47,348 nucleotides of DNA, taken from positions 1-47,348 of the IMG/VR virus record IMGVR_UViG_3300029448_000074, one strand, 5' to 3'. Of the stretch, positions 34,484 through 42,072 are shown piece by piece. The translations under genes and the position numbers were made by a program. The notes beneath the pieces are model-generated. The model ran no database searches, was not told the DNA's origin, and worked only from the letters and a program-made list of their open reading frames with translations. Numbering within the stretch: position 1 is the first letter of the stretch; each line of letters begins with the position of its first letter. This DNA is from a virus.

Positions 34484-35482
34484 TTATTTATTAAAATAGT
34501 TGCTCTTTAAGCCGCTGACAGGGCCTGTTTTCAACGCCATACCCGTAAGTGGTTTTTTACGACCTAAAAAATTCCCAACGTCTTGCGCAGCACCTAATCC
34601 CTTTTCTTTAATATCTTTAGCAATCTTTGCTACATTTTTACCAACCTGTTGAAAATCAGTTGGATCATTTCCAGCAAAAGATTTAGAATTATCTGTAAGT
34701 CTTTCCTTTGCAGCATCAATATTTTCTCTTACCTTTGTGGTTTGATAAGATGATCTACCGCTACCGCCTTGGTCTTGTTGTGTTCTAAATTGATCTAGCC
34801 TGTCTCTTAGGTTTTCAGCTCTATCGCTGGCTAGTTCGCTTTTTGTTTCAAAAATACCAGCTTTTTCAGTTTTGCCTCTTTTATTAAGACGCGCCGCTCT
34901 TTTTGCATATCTTCTAGCTTGTTTTTCTGACTTACCAGATAAACGTTCTGCAATTTTTTGTCTACGGAAATCTCTACGAGTACCAATACCACTCATACCT
35001 TTAGCTGTTTCGTACTCTGGAGTTGTCTTTGAATCAGTATCTGAATCTCCCTGTGTGCCTGGCGTAGTAATAGTTACAGTTCCAGGACCGCCAGAAACCC
35101 CTGTTGCAGCGGCTATTGCTGCTTCAGTACCTTCAGGATCTAGTGCTTTTGCGGCCTCTCTTTTCGTAATATAATCATCAACATCTGTGTATCCGCCACC
35201 TGTTCTTACACCTTCTAGATCTTGTTCCCAAGCTTCTCTATAAGTAGGTCTCGTTTTTGTTTCAGTAGTAGGAGGCGCGTCGGGGGTAGTTACTGTAGTA
35301 TCTGTTTTACTACCGTAAATATCAGATCCGCTTGCGGTTGCAATTGGCACATTAGCTGTAGTAGACACCTCTGTAGTAGATGATCCGCTAGACAGGTCGT
35401 CTTTTTCTTCGCCTGTAGTTTGTTTAAGTAAAGAGTTCTTCGCGCACGAGCGAGATGCTATTGCTGTAATTGGGTTTGCCAT
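34484..35482 (-). CDS. Low-complexity basic protein, unknown (332 aa)
   Basis: The first 170 residues are Thr/Ser/Gly/Pro-rich and probably disordered (for example STTEVSTTANVPIATASG). The middle is very basic and helical (RRDFRRQKIAERLSGKSEKQ, ARRYAKRAARLNKRGK), and a further helical charged section and the ending SGLKSNYFNK follow. The composition suits a packaged or nucleic-acid-binding virion protein. There is no domain signature. It is separated by three bases from genes on both sides, so it is translated as part of the operon. Confidence 0.65.
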   Translation of the reverse strand: MANPITAIASRSCAKNSLLKQTTGEEKDDLSSGSSTTEVSTTANVPIATASGSDIYGSKTDTTVTTPDAPPTTETKTRPTYREAWEQDLEGVRTGGGYTDVDDYITKREAAKALDPEGTEAAIAAATGVSGGPGTVTITTPGTQGDSDTDSKTTPEYETAKGMSGIGTRRDFRRQKIAERLSGKSEKQARRYAKRAARLNKRGKTEKAGIFETKSELASDRAENLRDRLDQFRTQQDQGGSGRSSYQTTKVRENIDAAKERLTDNSKSFAGNDPTDFQQVGKNVAKIAKDIKEKGLGAAQDVGNFLGRKKPLTGMALKTGPVSGLKSNYFNK

Positions 35483-35484
35483 AA

Positions 35485-35856
35485 TTATGCTTTTTTAGCC
35501 TCAGCTTCCCATTCAAGGTTACCGCCTTCTGGCTCATTTGTTGTTTTATTTACTATTCTTCCGCCAACTCGCTGATATACTCTAGCTGGCGACTTTGTAT
35601 CTTTCTTCCAGGTTACTTCTTCATTTGTGTATTGCAAACGACCTTGCATCATTTGATCAAGGTGATTATTTTCCTCTTCCATGGAACCGCGCTTTTGCTC
35701 TTCGCTTGCATTTTTATTTACGAATATAGTACCATCACGATTAGCTTCCGCTATAATATTATCGCCTAAATCTTTTTCAAATACTGGTGTACCAAACTCA
35801 GATAATTCTTCGTTGTAACCGAAAAGATCGCCTTTAGACTTTAATTTAAAACTCAT
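35485..35856 (-). CDS. Zincin-like small protein with degenerate HExxH (123 aa)
   Basis: The layout 'AEANRDGTIFVN...EEENNHLDQMMQGRLQYTNEEVTWKK...LEWEAEA' follows a small phage family I remember in which the middle motif is HExxH followed by a '.QM..G.L.Y.' helix and a late Glu. Here the first His is Glu (EENNH, residues 61-65), while His65 and the helix remain. If the comparison is right, this copy has lost the catalytic metal site and may be structural. The start overlaps the preceding stop by four bases. I am unsure of the family; the motif comparison is by eye. Confidence 0.62.
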   Translation of the reverse strand: MSFKLKSKGDLFGYNEELSEFGTPVFEKDLGDNIIAEANRDGTIFVNKNASEEQKRGSMEEENNHLDQMMQGRLQYTNEEVTWKKDTKSPARVYQRVGGRIVNKTTNEPEGGNLEWEAEAKKA

Positions 35857-36116
35857 TTTTTAGGCTTAATAGAAGACATATCAGTATTAGATGTAGGCGT
35901 AATATTCCCTGTGCTAACAACACCCGCGCTTGTCGGTGCTTCAATAGGCTGTCTTGGTAGCCTTTTTAATTGTTTACTGTACGTAGGTTTTGGTTCTGAC
36001 TTAATAATTTCTTTACCCGTGCGCTTTAGCTTCTCAGCAATCATTGCTTTGCCCGTTTGCTTAGCCATTGCTTTTGGTGCGCCAAGCTTATTTGGCCCGA
36101 TTCCTTTTGCTCCCAT
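35853..36116 (-). CDS. Small basic disordered protein, unknown (87 aa)
   Basis: Rich in Lys, Pro, Gly and Ala. It begins MGAKGIGPNKLGAPKAMAKQ and has a central basic helix (AEKLKRTGKEIIK), followed by a Ser/Thr/Pro tail ending IKPKK. There is no hydrophobic segment. It lies one base from the winged-helix-like gene upstream and overlaps the gene downstream by four bases. Composition alone cannot assign a function; binding to nucleic acid or to the capsid interior is possible. Confidence 0.6.
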   Translation of the reverse strand: MGAKGIGPNKLGAPKAMAKQTGKAMIAEKLKRTGKEIIKSEPKPTYSKQLKRLPRQPIEAPTSAGVVSTGNITPTSNTDMSSIKPKK

Positions 36117-36117
36117 A

Positions 36118-36612
36118 TTATCGTTCTTTATCGTTAATCATATCATCAATTGCCTTATTAAAGACTTTATCAGTATATGTTTCGTTTTTATAAAATGTAC
36201 TTCTTTCAGATGTTGGCAAATCTTCTTCAGCCAACATTATTCTGTATATTCTTTTTATTAGTAGCTTACATTTATTAGATGTCTTGTATGCAGCATACTT
36301 TGAGGTTGTTCTATTTCGTTCTTTAAACACATCAATCCAACCTTCTCTGCGGAGTCTTTCCCACCGGTTTTTATCCCAGCTGTAGGTATATACCCCATTA
36401 ATAAAATCATTACGTGTAAATAGCTTTTTGCAATCTAAGTAAATAAGCAGCTCTAAATCAGCATCTTTTAAATTGTAAGTTTTACAGGCCCACCTTCTGA
36501 TAAGCCTGTAATACTTTAACAAATTCATATCCTGCAGGTCTTTACCGGTTAGCCTCATTCTATAAGTACTATATCTGATATTTTTAGTACGTAATACAAA
36601 TGATCGTTCCAT
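36118..36612 (-). CDS. Conserved phage winged-helix-like protein (164 aa)
   Basis: Contains YRMRLTGKDLQDMNLLKYYR, LIRRWACKTYNLKDADLELL and then a segment YSWDKNRWERLRREGWIDVF before KERNRTTSKYAAYKTSNKCK. The arrangement helix, helix, recognition helix, basic beta wing is like MarR-type winged-helix proteins. I recall close relatives in marine phages, where the conserved 'TGKDLQDMNLLKYYRL' opening is diagnostic. Possible roles are regulation of late genes or DNA binding in the virion. The start at 36612 lies inside groES (58-bp overlap in a different frame), but the conserved opening supports it. Confidence 0.7.
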   Translation of the reverse strand: MERSFVLRTKNIRYSTYRMRLTGKDLQDMNLLKYYRLIRRWACKTYNLKDADLELLIYLDCKKLFTRNDFINGVYTYSWDKNRWERLRREGWIDVFKERNRTTSKYAAYKTSNKCKLLIKRIYRIMLAEEDLPTSERSTFYKNETYTDKVFNKAIDDMINDKER

Positions 36613-36812
36613 TCTATACCGTGTCCGGCATGCTTGTCATATCTAACTATGTCTCCACCCTGTAGTATGTCTATTTGATTACCGAAGCTAATGACTCTGC
36701 CTTTAACATAACGTACGTCTTTATTTTGCTTTTCAGTAAGCTCAAGCCCACCAACTTTTGATGGCTCTTCTTTTATTTTGTCTACAATTACAAAGTAATT
36801 TATTGCTTTCAT
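36555..36812 (-). CDS. groES: GroES-like co-chaperonin (85 aa)
   Basis: Caps the GroEL cage. The Cpn10 layout is visible: YFVIVDKIKEE as the first strand, a mobile loop with VGGLEL (residues 20-25; E. coli has 'GGIVL'), VKGRVISFG like 'TRGEVLAVG', GGDIVRYD like 'VGDIVIF', and YYVLKISDIVLIE like the closing strand. The segment between ISFG and GGDIV is short, so the roof hairpin found in E. coli GroES appears reduced, as in T4 gp31. Its ATG overlaps the groEL stop by four bases (ATGA). The order groEL then groES is the reverse of that in bacterial operons. Confidence 0.85.
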   Translation of the reverse strand: MKAINYFVIVDKIKEEPSKVGGLELTEKQNKDVRYVKGRVISFGNQIDILQGGDIVRYDKHAGHGIEWNDHLYYVLKISDIVLIE

Positions 36813-38362
36813 GCTAATCGTTTATTACTGATTATACAATCGGCAGATATAATTGTATTAACAACACTCACCGCGTTCTTTAAGGCTGTTTTTGTAACTA
36901 ACACTGGATCTATAATTCCAGCTTTAATCATATTGACATCTTTGCCTGTTTTAACATCTATACCCCTATTTTTAATTTGAGGATACACAACAGGTATATT
37001 AGCATTTTCTAATATGGTTTCGTATGGCGATCTTATTGCTTCTAGCAATATCTCTTCGCCTTTGTTTTTAGCTTTTACTAATGTAGAAGCATTTAACAAA
37101 GCTACACCACCCCCTGGGACTATACCTTCTTTATAAGCGGCTTTTGTCGCATATATCGCATCTTCAATACGATCTTTCTTTTCTTTAAGCTCAACCTTAG
37201 AATCTGCTCCAACATAAATTATACCAACTTGACCAGTTAGCATTGATAGTCGCTGCTCTAATTTTTTCTTAAAAAATGGATTGGTTTCTTCAGCTATTTG
37301 CTTTTCAACATCTATTATCCGCAGGGCTACTTCTTCGTTTGCTTCAGCTACTTGCAGAACAGTGTTTTTATCGTCTGTAACAGCTTTAAAAGCTTTCCCT
37401 AATACATTAGGTTCTATGAAGTCTAAATCGTCCCCTAACTCCTCGTTTATAATTTGAGCTCCAGTTAATATAGCTAGGTCTTCAAGTGTTTGTTGTTTAG
37501 TTGGGCCAAACCCAGGTAAATCAACTATGTTTACTTTTATATTACCTTTTACTTTATTAGCTAATAATGTTTGATACGGTTGTTGATCCATATCTGCCAC
37601 TATTAGTAGGCTCTTTTTATTTTTAATTACAAATTCTAATACATTTTGTATTCTTCTTATATTAGGTATCGGTGAAGATACTATAAGAACATATGGATCT
37701 TCTAATGTAGCTGTACCTTTATTTTTATCCGTAGATAAATGTGAGGATTTTAAACCGCTATCAAATTGTACGCCATCAACAAACTCAACATAAGTTTCGT
37801 TTGTATCAGACTCTTCCATTAGAACGACTCCATTTTTTCCAACTTTTTCATAAGCTTGTCCAATTTTATCTCCAAGCTCTGTGTCGTTGTTGCATGAAAT
37901 ACTAGCAACTTGCTTAAGCATGTCACCTTTAATTTCAATACTGGCTTTATTGAGATAAACCATAACTTTTTCAGCACCACTAGTAATGCCGCTTTTAAGT
38001 TCTCTAACTTTTTCTTCATCTAAATGTTGATTAACCGTTTTTAATAAAGAATGCGCGAGGACAGTTGATGTTGTCGTTCCGTCCCCGGCTTCTTTTACTG
38101 TATTACTCGCCGCTTCTTTTATAAGTGTAGCGCCAATGTTCTCAACCGGATGTAATAAGACTACGCTTTCCGCAACGGTTACACCATCTTTTGTTATCAC
38201 CGGTTTTCCAAGAGCATCTTCGTATATCACGCATTTTCCAGACGCACCTAATGTGCTCTTTACTGCGTTTGACAATTTCTCAACACCTTGCATAATTTGT
38301 TGTTTGGCATCATGGCCAAATGTGAGGGTTTTTACAATCTCACTAGGGTTATTAAATTCCAT
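36809..38362 (-). CDS. groEL: GroEL-type chaperonin (517 aa)
   Basis: ATP-driven protein-folding cage. The equatorial ATP site is intact: TLGASGK near residues 38-44, TKDGVTVAE, AGDGTTTSTVLA with Asp94 (E. coli Asp87) and VPGGGVALLN preceded by IEDAIYATK with Asp401 (E. coli Asp398). The phosphate-loop 'GPKG' of bacterial GroEL is changed to GASG. In the apical domain, residues that bind substrate and GroES in E. coli (Tyr199, Tyr203, Phe204) are replaced in FDSGLKSSHLS. The flexible Gly-Gly-Met tail is absent; the protein ends ISNKRLA. It is followed directly by groES, and lies among late genes. A true phage chaperonin, not a cell gene fragment, is the best reading. Confidence 0.95.
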   Translation of the reverse strand: MEFNNPSEIVKTLTFGHDAKQQIMQGVEKLSNAVKSTLGASGKCVIYEDALGKPVITKDGVTVAESVVLLHPVENIGATLIKEAASNTVKEAGDGTTTSTVLAHSLLKTVNQHLDEEKVRELKSGITSGAEKVMVYLNKASIEIKGDMLKQVASISCNNDTELGDKIGQAYEKVGKNGVVLMEESDTNETYVEFVDGVQFDSGLKSSHLSTDKNKGTATLEDPYVLIVSSPIPNIRRIQNVLEFVIKNKKSLLIVADMDQQPYQTLLANKVKGNIKVNIVDLPGFGPTKQQTLEDLAILTGAQIINEELGDDLDFIEPNVLGKAFKAVTDDKNTVLQVAEANEEVALRIIDVEKQIAEETNPFFKKKLEQRLSMLTGQVGIIYVGADSKVELKEKKDRIEDAIYATKAAYKEGIVPGGGVALLNASTLVKAKNKGEEILLEAIRSPYETILENANIPVVYPQIKNRGIDVKTGKDVNMIKAGIIDPVLVTKTALKNAVSVVNTIISADCIISNKRLA

Positions 38363-38382
38363 TAAATTAAATTTTAAATTAC

Positions 38383-38676
38383 TTACTCTTTTTCAAAAGT
38401 TTTTACAACCTTAGGGCCTTTTATAAAATCAAGTTTCTTTTGATAATATTGAATTGATCCATTAATTGCAGCCTCTGCACCCTCAATAGTTTCTCTCCTC
38501 GTAATATCTTTCCAGGAGTCTTCGTCTGGTACTTTAATTTCTGTTTGGTAGAATCCATTTGGCAACTGTACAATACGCCAGTTAGCTTTGGTGGATGCGT
38601 GTTTCCAGGTTTCTACGGCTTTCTCTGTTGGTTGTGGTTGACTAGTCCACGAATTAGTCTGGTAATATAGTGTCAT
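38383..38676 (-). CDS. Small conserved phage protein, unknown (97 aa)
   Basis: Aromatic-rich and soluble: LYYQTNSWTSQPQPTEKAVE, then WKHASTKANWRIVQLPNGFY, QTEIKVPDEDSWKDITRRET and a C-terminal helix ending KVVKTFEKE. The 'WRIVQLPNGFYQTE' strand pair suggests a small alpha/beta domain. It lies just upstream of groEL and after the 87-bp gap, so it may be the first gene of a transcript unit that includes the chaperonins. No function was recognised. Confidence 0.65.
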   Translation of the reverse strand: MTLYYQTNSWTSQPQPTEKAVETWKHASTKANWRIVQLPNGFYQTEIKVPDEDSWKDITRRETIEGAEAAINGSIQYYQKKLDFIKGPKVVKTFEKE

Positions 38677-38763
38677 TGGTTTTGGTTTAATTATTACTAT
38701 TTGGTTTGCACTTTCCCGTGCCGGGTATATTTTATATATTCACTTGGTTTTAGCTATTTTTAA
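38677..38763 (-). other. 87-bp gap upstream of the groEL-groES unit, possible regulatory segment
   Basis: The longest gap in this part of the late block. It holds a small GC-rich patch in which two competing 4-bp hairpins can form: GCAC/GTGC (38708-38711 with 38718-38721) and CCCG/CGGG (38715-38718 with 38722-38725). AT-rich tracts such as TATATTTTATATATT lie beside it. No Bacteroidota -7 element (TAnnTTTG) was found on the leftward strand. A promoter or processing site here is a guess. Confidence 0.3.
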
Positions 38764-39105
38764 TTAATCAGCTACTGTCATAGTTACAGAAGTTGGATTT
38801 ATCTTTAAATCAATAGTTTGCTGTATACCAGCCTCTATAGAAGCTACTTGTTCTGCGCCCATAGATTCTTTAGTCCAATCAACTATTATTTCATTTGTTA
38901 AATCTTCAAAAGGTATAAATTCACTTTCAGGATCTAAAGGCACATTCTGCGTTCCAATAGTTGTTGCTTGGTACGCGTTGCCTTCTGGATCAATCTCATC
39001 TGAGACGCCAGTTACTATCCAGTGCACGTTGTACACTACGTCCGTTTCACCCGCTTCTTGAGGATGTACGTCTACTGTTTTACAATTCCAATCGTAAGTT
39101 ATCAT
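38764..39105 (-). CDS. Small tail-fibre-locus protein, unknown (113 aa)
   Basis: Begins MITYDWNCKTVDVHPQEAGE and contains VVYNVHWIVTGVSDEIDPEG, followed by IPFEDLTNEIIVDWTKESMG and a C-terminal segment with EAGIQQTIDLKINPTS. I recall very similar small proteins beside tail-fibre genes in many marine phages (an uncharacterised conserved family, possibly DUF7936). It has a beta-rich first half and a helical second half. Its place between a fibre gene and the chaperonin unit suggests a fibre accessory or assembly role. Confidence 0.68.
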   Translation of the reverse strand: MITYDWNCKTVDVHPQEAGETDVVYNVHWIVTGVSDEIDPEGNAYQATTIGTQNVPLDPESEFIPFEDLTNEIIVDWTKESMGAEQVASIEAGIQQTIDLKINPTSVTMTVAD

Positions 39106-39120
39106 AATTTATTATTTGTT

Positions 39121-42060
39121 TTAAAAAGTTGTTGCGTCGTATATTCTATATCTTAATTTTATTGAAACAGTTTGAACACCTGACGGTAATTGATTTGAAA
39201 CGTTTTTATGCAACGTAGTAGCTGTATTTGTTTTAAAAGTTCTACCACCCGCGTCTGCAGGTACGTCTCTTGAATAAAATCCATAAGCAGAAGCACCACC
39301 TCCCGGCATGGTCTGGCCATTAGAAAGTATTTCATTAATTTTTGCTCCAGGTAATACAGCTACGATCCCTACACCCGTGTTACTAGCCTGACGTATTTCG
39401 TATCTTTGATTTGCGCTTATAGCCCCGGTGGCATTATACTTTATCATCCAAGATGATTCATAAACTATAACAGCTTTATTTGTACCTGGTGCTGATATTA
39501 ATGTCATTCCCAAATTCCCATCAAGTTGTGCTTTTGTAAAAGTCCACGTGCCTTCTTGCATACCTCTTACTACATTACCACTTGGATCAACAGTTAAATC
39601 AGCTAAAGTATCTTGTGTTGACGCTTGATAGTTTTGATTAGGTGATAAACTACCTGTTGTTGCAACTGAAGTTGATGTAAAATCGCTTAACTTAAAACTA
39701 CCATCAACATCAAGCTTAGCCGTAGGGTTTGTCGTTCCGATCCCGACGTCGCCGGAGCGTTCGATGACCATTCGCTGCGCGCCATTAGTAAAAAACTTTT
39801 GCCCATAATAGCCGCTATAAGTTATTCCACCTGCCTCGCTGTTTCCAGCATTAGACATACCGTAGTGCGCTATCGTTGTATTGTTAAAACTAATAGAATC
39901 ACTAACGTTAAAACCTATTTTTCTCCCCCCAGTATTATCAGCAATTTCTATATTGCCCCCGCTTACAGCTAGTTTTTCACTAGGGCTAGTCGTTCCGATT
40001 CCCACGTTGCCTAAGGAGTTGATACGCATGCGTTCACTTCCGCTTGTGTCTATAACAAATGTATCAGTGCCAGGAAAACCAAAGCGCGTATTAGTGTCAA
40101 GGTCGTGATAAATGTACGACCTTATATCCATATAATCTACATTATATATATTTGTACTAGAACCACTTATATTAACATTATCTCCATACAATGTTTGTGT
40201 AGTTTCCCCGTCATACGTTTGAGTTGTTCTAACAAGCGTCCCATCCGTATATTCCTGCATACGGTATATAGAACCTTCTTCGTCTGAAGTTCTTAAACCT
40301 CTAAATTCGTGATAATTACCACCACCTTGCGCTAATTTTAACGTGCTGTTAGTTTGACTTGTATAACCTGTAGCTTCACCAACTTGAAGTGTTATAGGTG
40401 TATTGCCATTTCCAAAAAGCCCATTGCCGGCAACTTCAAGTTTTTGGCCAGGACTCGCCGTCCCGATCCCTACATTGCCTGTGCCAAGTATAACAAATTG
40501 TGTTTGATTAGAAGTCGCGTTATGTATACTAAAGCCATCTTGCCCAACATTAGGTATCCCGGCCACTAAATCAATATTATCCCCGCCACTAGATGTGTTT
40601 GTATTAGATAATCTTATTCTTGCTGTTGTTTGGTCATTACTTGAAACGTGAAGCTTTTTTTGAGGACTCGCCGTCCCGATCCCTACATTGCCGGAAGAAT
40701 CAATACGCATACGTTCCCCGTTTACTGTTTCAAAAACAAAACCAGAGGCATTTGATTGGTTTCCATAAAAATTAAGAAATCCAGTAGAAGTATTTCTACC
40801 TATATCGTAATAATACGAACTTGTGCCTATTCTAAATTGATAATCATTAGACCCAGTTGTATTAATTTCTAAAGCTCTACTAGGGTTTGTCGTTCCAATA
40901 CCTACGTTAGAAGAACCACTTACTTGCTTTACAATAAATTTAGTTCTACCATAACCAGAAGTTATTTCAAACAAACTATGCCCATCCGGAGCTTCATAGT
41001 TTTGGTTTTGATGCCGTGCATCGAAAGTAAATATACCCCTTGATGAAGCATTTGCATTGTTTTGACTAGCCGTAATATACACGGCCCCACTATTTGTTGT
41101 ATTTGCATCAAACTTTTGGCCTATACAACTTAAAGAAGGGCTAGTGGACATATTATATCTAGATGCGGTCGGGCTTGCCCCGGTAGCAAAAGCACTACCA
41201 TTTACATTTTCACTAAACGCATTAATAAAATAATAATCATTTGTCGTATTTGGCGGCGGAAAGTAACCAACAAGCCCACCAACATTAGAAAAAGCAGAGT
41301 TACCTTCTACTGAATCGTTAAAATTTAATATACCAGTTGTGTTGGATGAAAAAGAAGAAGTATTATCTACTCTACCCAATCTTAATGTCCTGTCGCTAAT
41401 TACAGTATTGCCATAACGGCCCGCACCATAATCCCCAAGAACCAAATTTGTATAAGTGTCAATAATACTATCATTTGTAAGATTGTTGCTATTGCCTATT
41501 ACAGTTGCGTTTGTGGCGTTGGTAAGTGTATTACCAGTTCCTATAACAGCTCTGCCATAAACATCAAGTTTTGTATCAGGAGTAGTCGTCCCGATTCCGA
41601 CGTCTCCTGTTGTAGCACTAACAACTAACCTTTTATTAGCGCTGCTATCCGCTAATACTATAGCGTGATTTGCGTCACTATCTGTTCCAAATAAAGCACC
41701 GTAAGTTCCACTGTCATCATCTTGAACACTTACCCAAGCTTGATTATCATTAGACTTAAATGCAGCAGTAACGTTTGTTTCTCCTGAGTTTACTTCTAGT
41801 TTATTTCCAGGGCTCGTCGTTCCGATGCCAACATTATCAACATTAAATATAGCTTTACCACCTCCTGTTACATCGCTAAAAGTCATTACATTACTTGTAA
41901 CGCCTATAGTCATATCTGGTGAACTGCTAACGCCACTTGTTAAAAACGCTATATACTGATCTGTTGATATTGGGCCATCAACAGCTAGTGCGTAGGTAGC
42001 ACCGCTTGGCCCAACCTGCAAAGCTGGTACAACAGAATCATTTAAAAATTTAATTGGCAT
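39121..42060 (-). CDS. Tail fibre with repeated VGIGT motifs (979 aa)
   Basis: A host-recognition fibre. It begins MPIKFLNDSVVPALQVGPSG and carries seven copies of a VGIGT(T/A)xPxxxLxV motif, each followed by a beta-rich insert. This motif is typical of trimeric phage and adhesin fibres. No Lys-containing S74 autoprotease end is recognised; the C-terminal 200 residues instead form a distinct beta domain (GMQEGTWTFTKAQLDGNLGM; YRIYDATTF at the end). It is the fourth fibre-type gene in the transcript and the longest. The C-terminus likely binds the receptor. Confidence 0.82.
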   Translation of the reverse strand: MPIKFLNDSVVPALQVGPSGATYALAVDGPISTDQYIAFLTSGVSSSPDMTIGVTSNVMTFSDVTGGGKAIFNVDNVGIGTTSPGNKLEVNSGETNVTAAFKSNDNQAWVSVQDDDSGTYGALFGTDSDANHAIVLADSSANKRLVVSATTGDVGIGTTTPDTKLDVYGRAVIGTGNTLTNATNATVIGNSNNLTNDSIIDTYTNLVLGDYGAGRYGNTVISDRTLRLGRVDNTSSFSSNTTGILNFNDSVEGNSAFSNVGGLVGYFPPPNTTNDYYFINAFSENVNGSAFATGASPTASRYNMSTSPSLSCIGQKFDANTTNSGAVYITASQNNANASSRGIFTFDARHQNQNYEAPDGHSLFEITSGYGRTKFIVKQVSGSSNVGIGTTNPSRALEINTTGSNDYQFRIGTSSYYYDIGRNTSTGFLNFYGNQSNASGFVFETVNGERMRIDSSGNVGIGTASPQKKLHVSSNDQTTARIRLSNTNTSSGGDNIDLVAGIPNVGQDGFSIHNATSNQTQFVILGTGNVGIGTASPGQKLEVAGNGLFGNGNTPITLQVGEATGYTSQTNSTLKLAQGGGNYHEFRGLRTSDEEGSIYRMQEYTDGTLVRTTQTYDGETTQTLYGDNVNISGSSTNIYNVDYMDIRSYIYHDLDTNTRFGFPGTDTFVIDTSGSERMRINSLGNVGIGTTSPSEKLAVSGGNIEIADNTGGRKIGFNVSDSISFNNTTIAHYGMSNAGNSEAGGITYSGYYGQKFFTNGAQRMVIERSGDVGIGTTNPTAKLDVDGSFKLSDFTSTSVATTGSLSPNQNYQASTQDTLADLTVDPSGNVVRGMQEGTWTFTKAQLDGNLGMTLISAPGTNKAVIVYESSWMIKYNATGAISANQRYEIRQASNTGVGIVAVLPGAKINEILSNGQTMPGGGASAYGFYSRDVPADAGGRTFKTNTATTLHKNVSNQLPSGVQTVSIKLRYRIYDATTF
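39715..41840 (-). repeat. Seven VGIGT(T/A)xP coding repeats in the 979-aa fibre
   Basis: Copies lie near 39735, 39990, 40460, 40675, 40895, 41590 and 41815. Two of them (about 40460 and 40675) are identical in DNA over roughly 30 bp including CGTCCCGATCCCTACATTGC. The spacing is irregular, so this is a protein-level fibre repeat with recently exchanged DNA, not a tandem array. Confidence 0.75.
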
Positions 42061-42072
42061 AATTTAATTTTA

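Noticed and set aside
38708-38725. Rho-independent terminator in the 87-bp gap
   Set aside because: Stems are only 4 bp and compete with each other, with no U-run on the leftward strand.
39715-41840. Regular repeats in the fibre gene as a CRISPR array
   Set aside because: Spacing is irregular (roughly 210 to 700 bp) and the repeats are in frame in a fibre protein.
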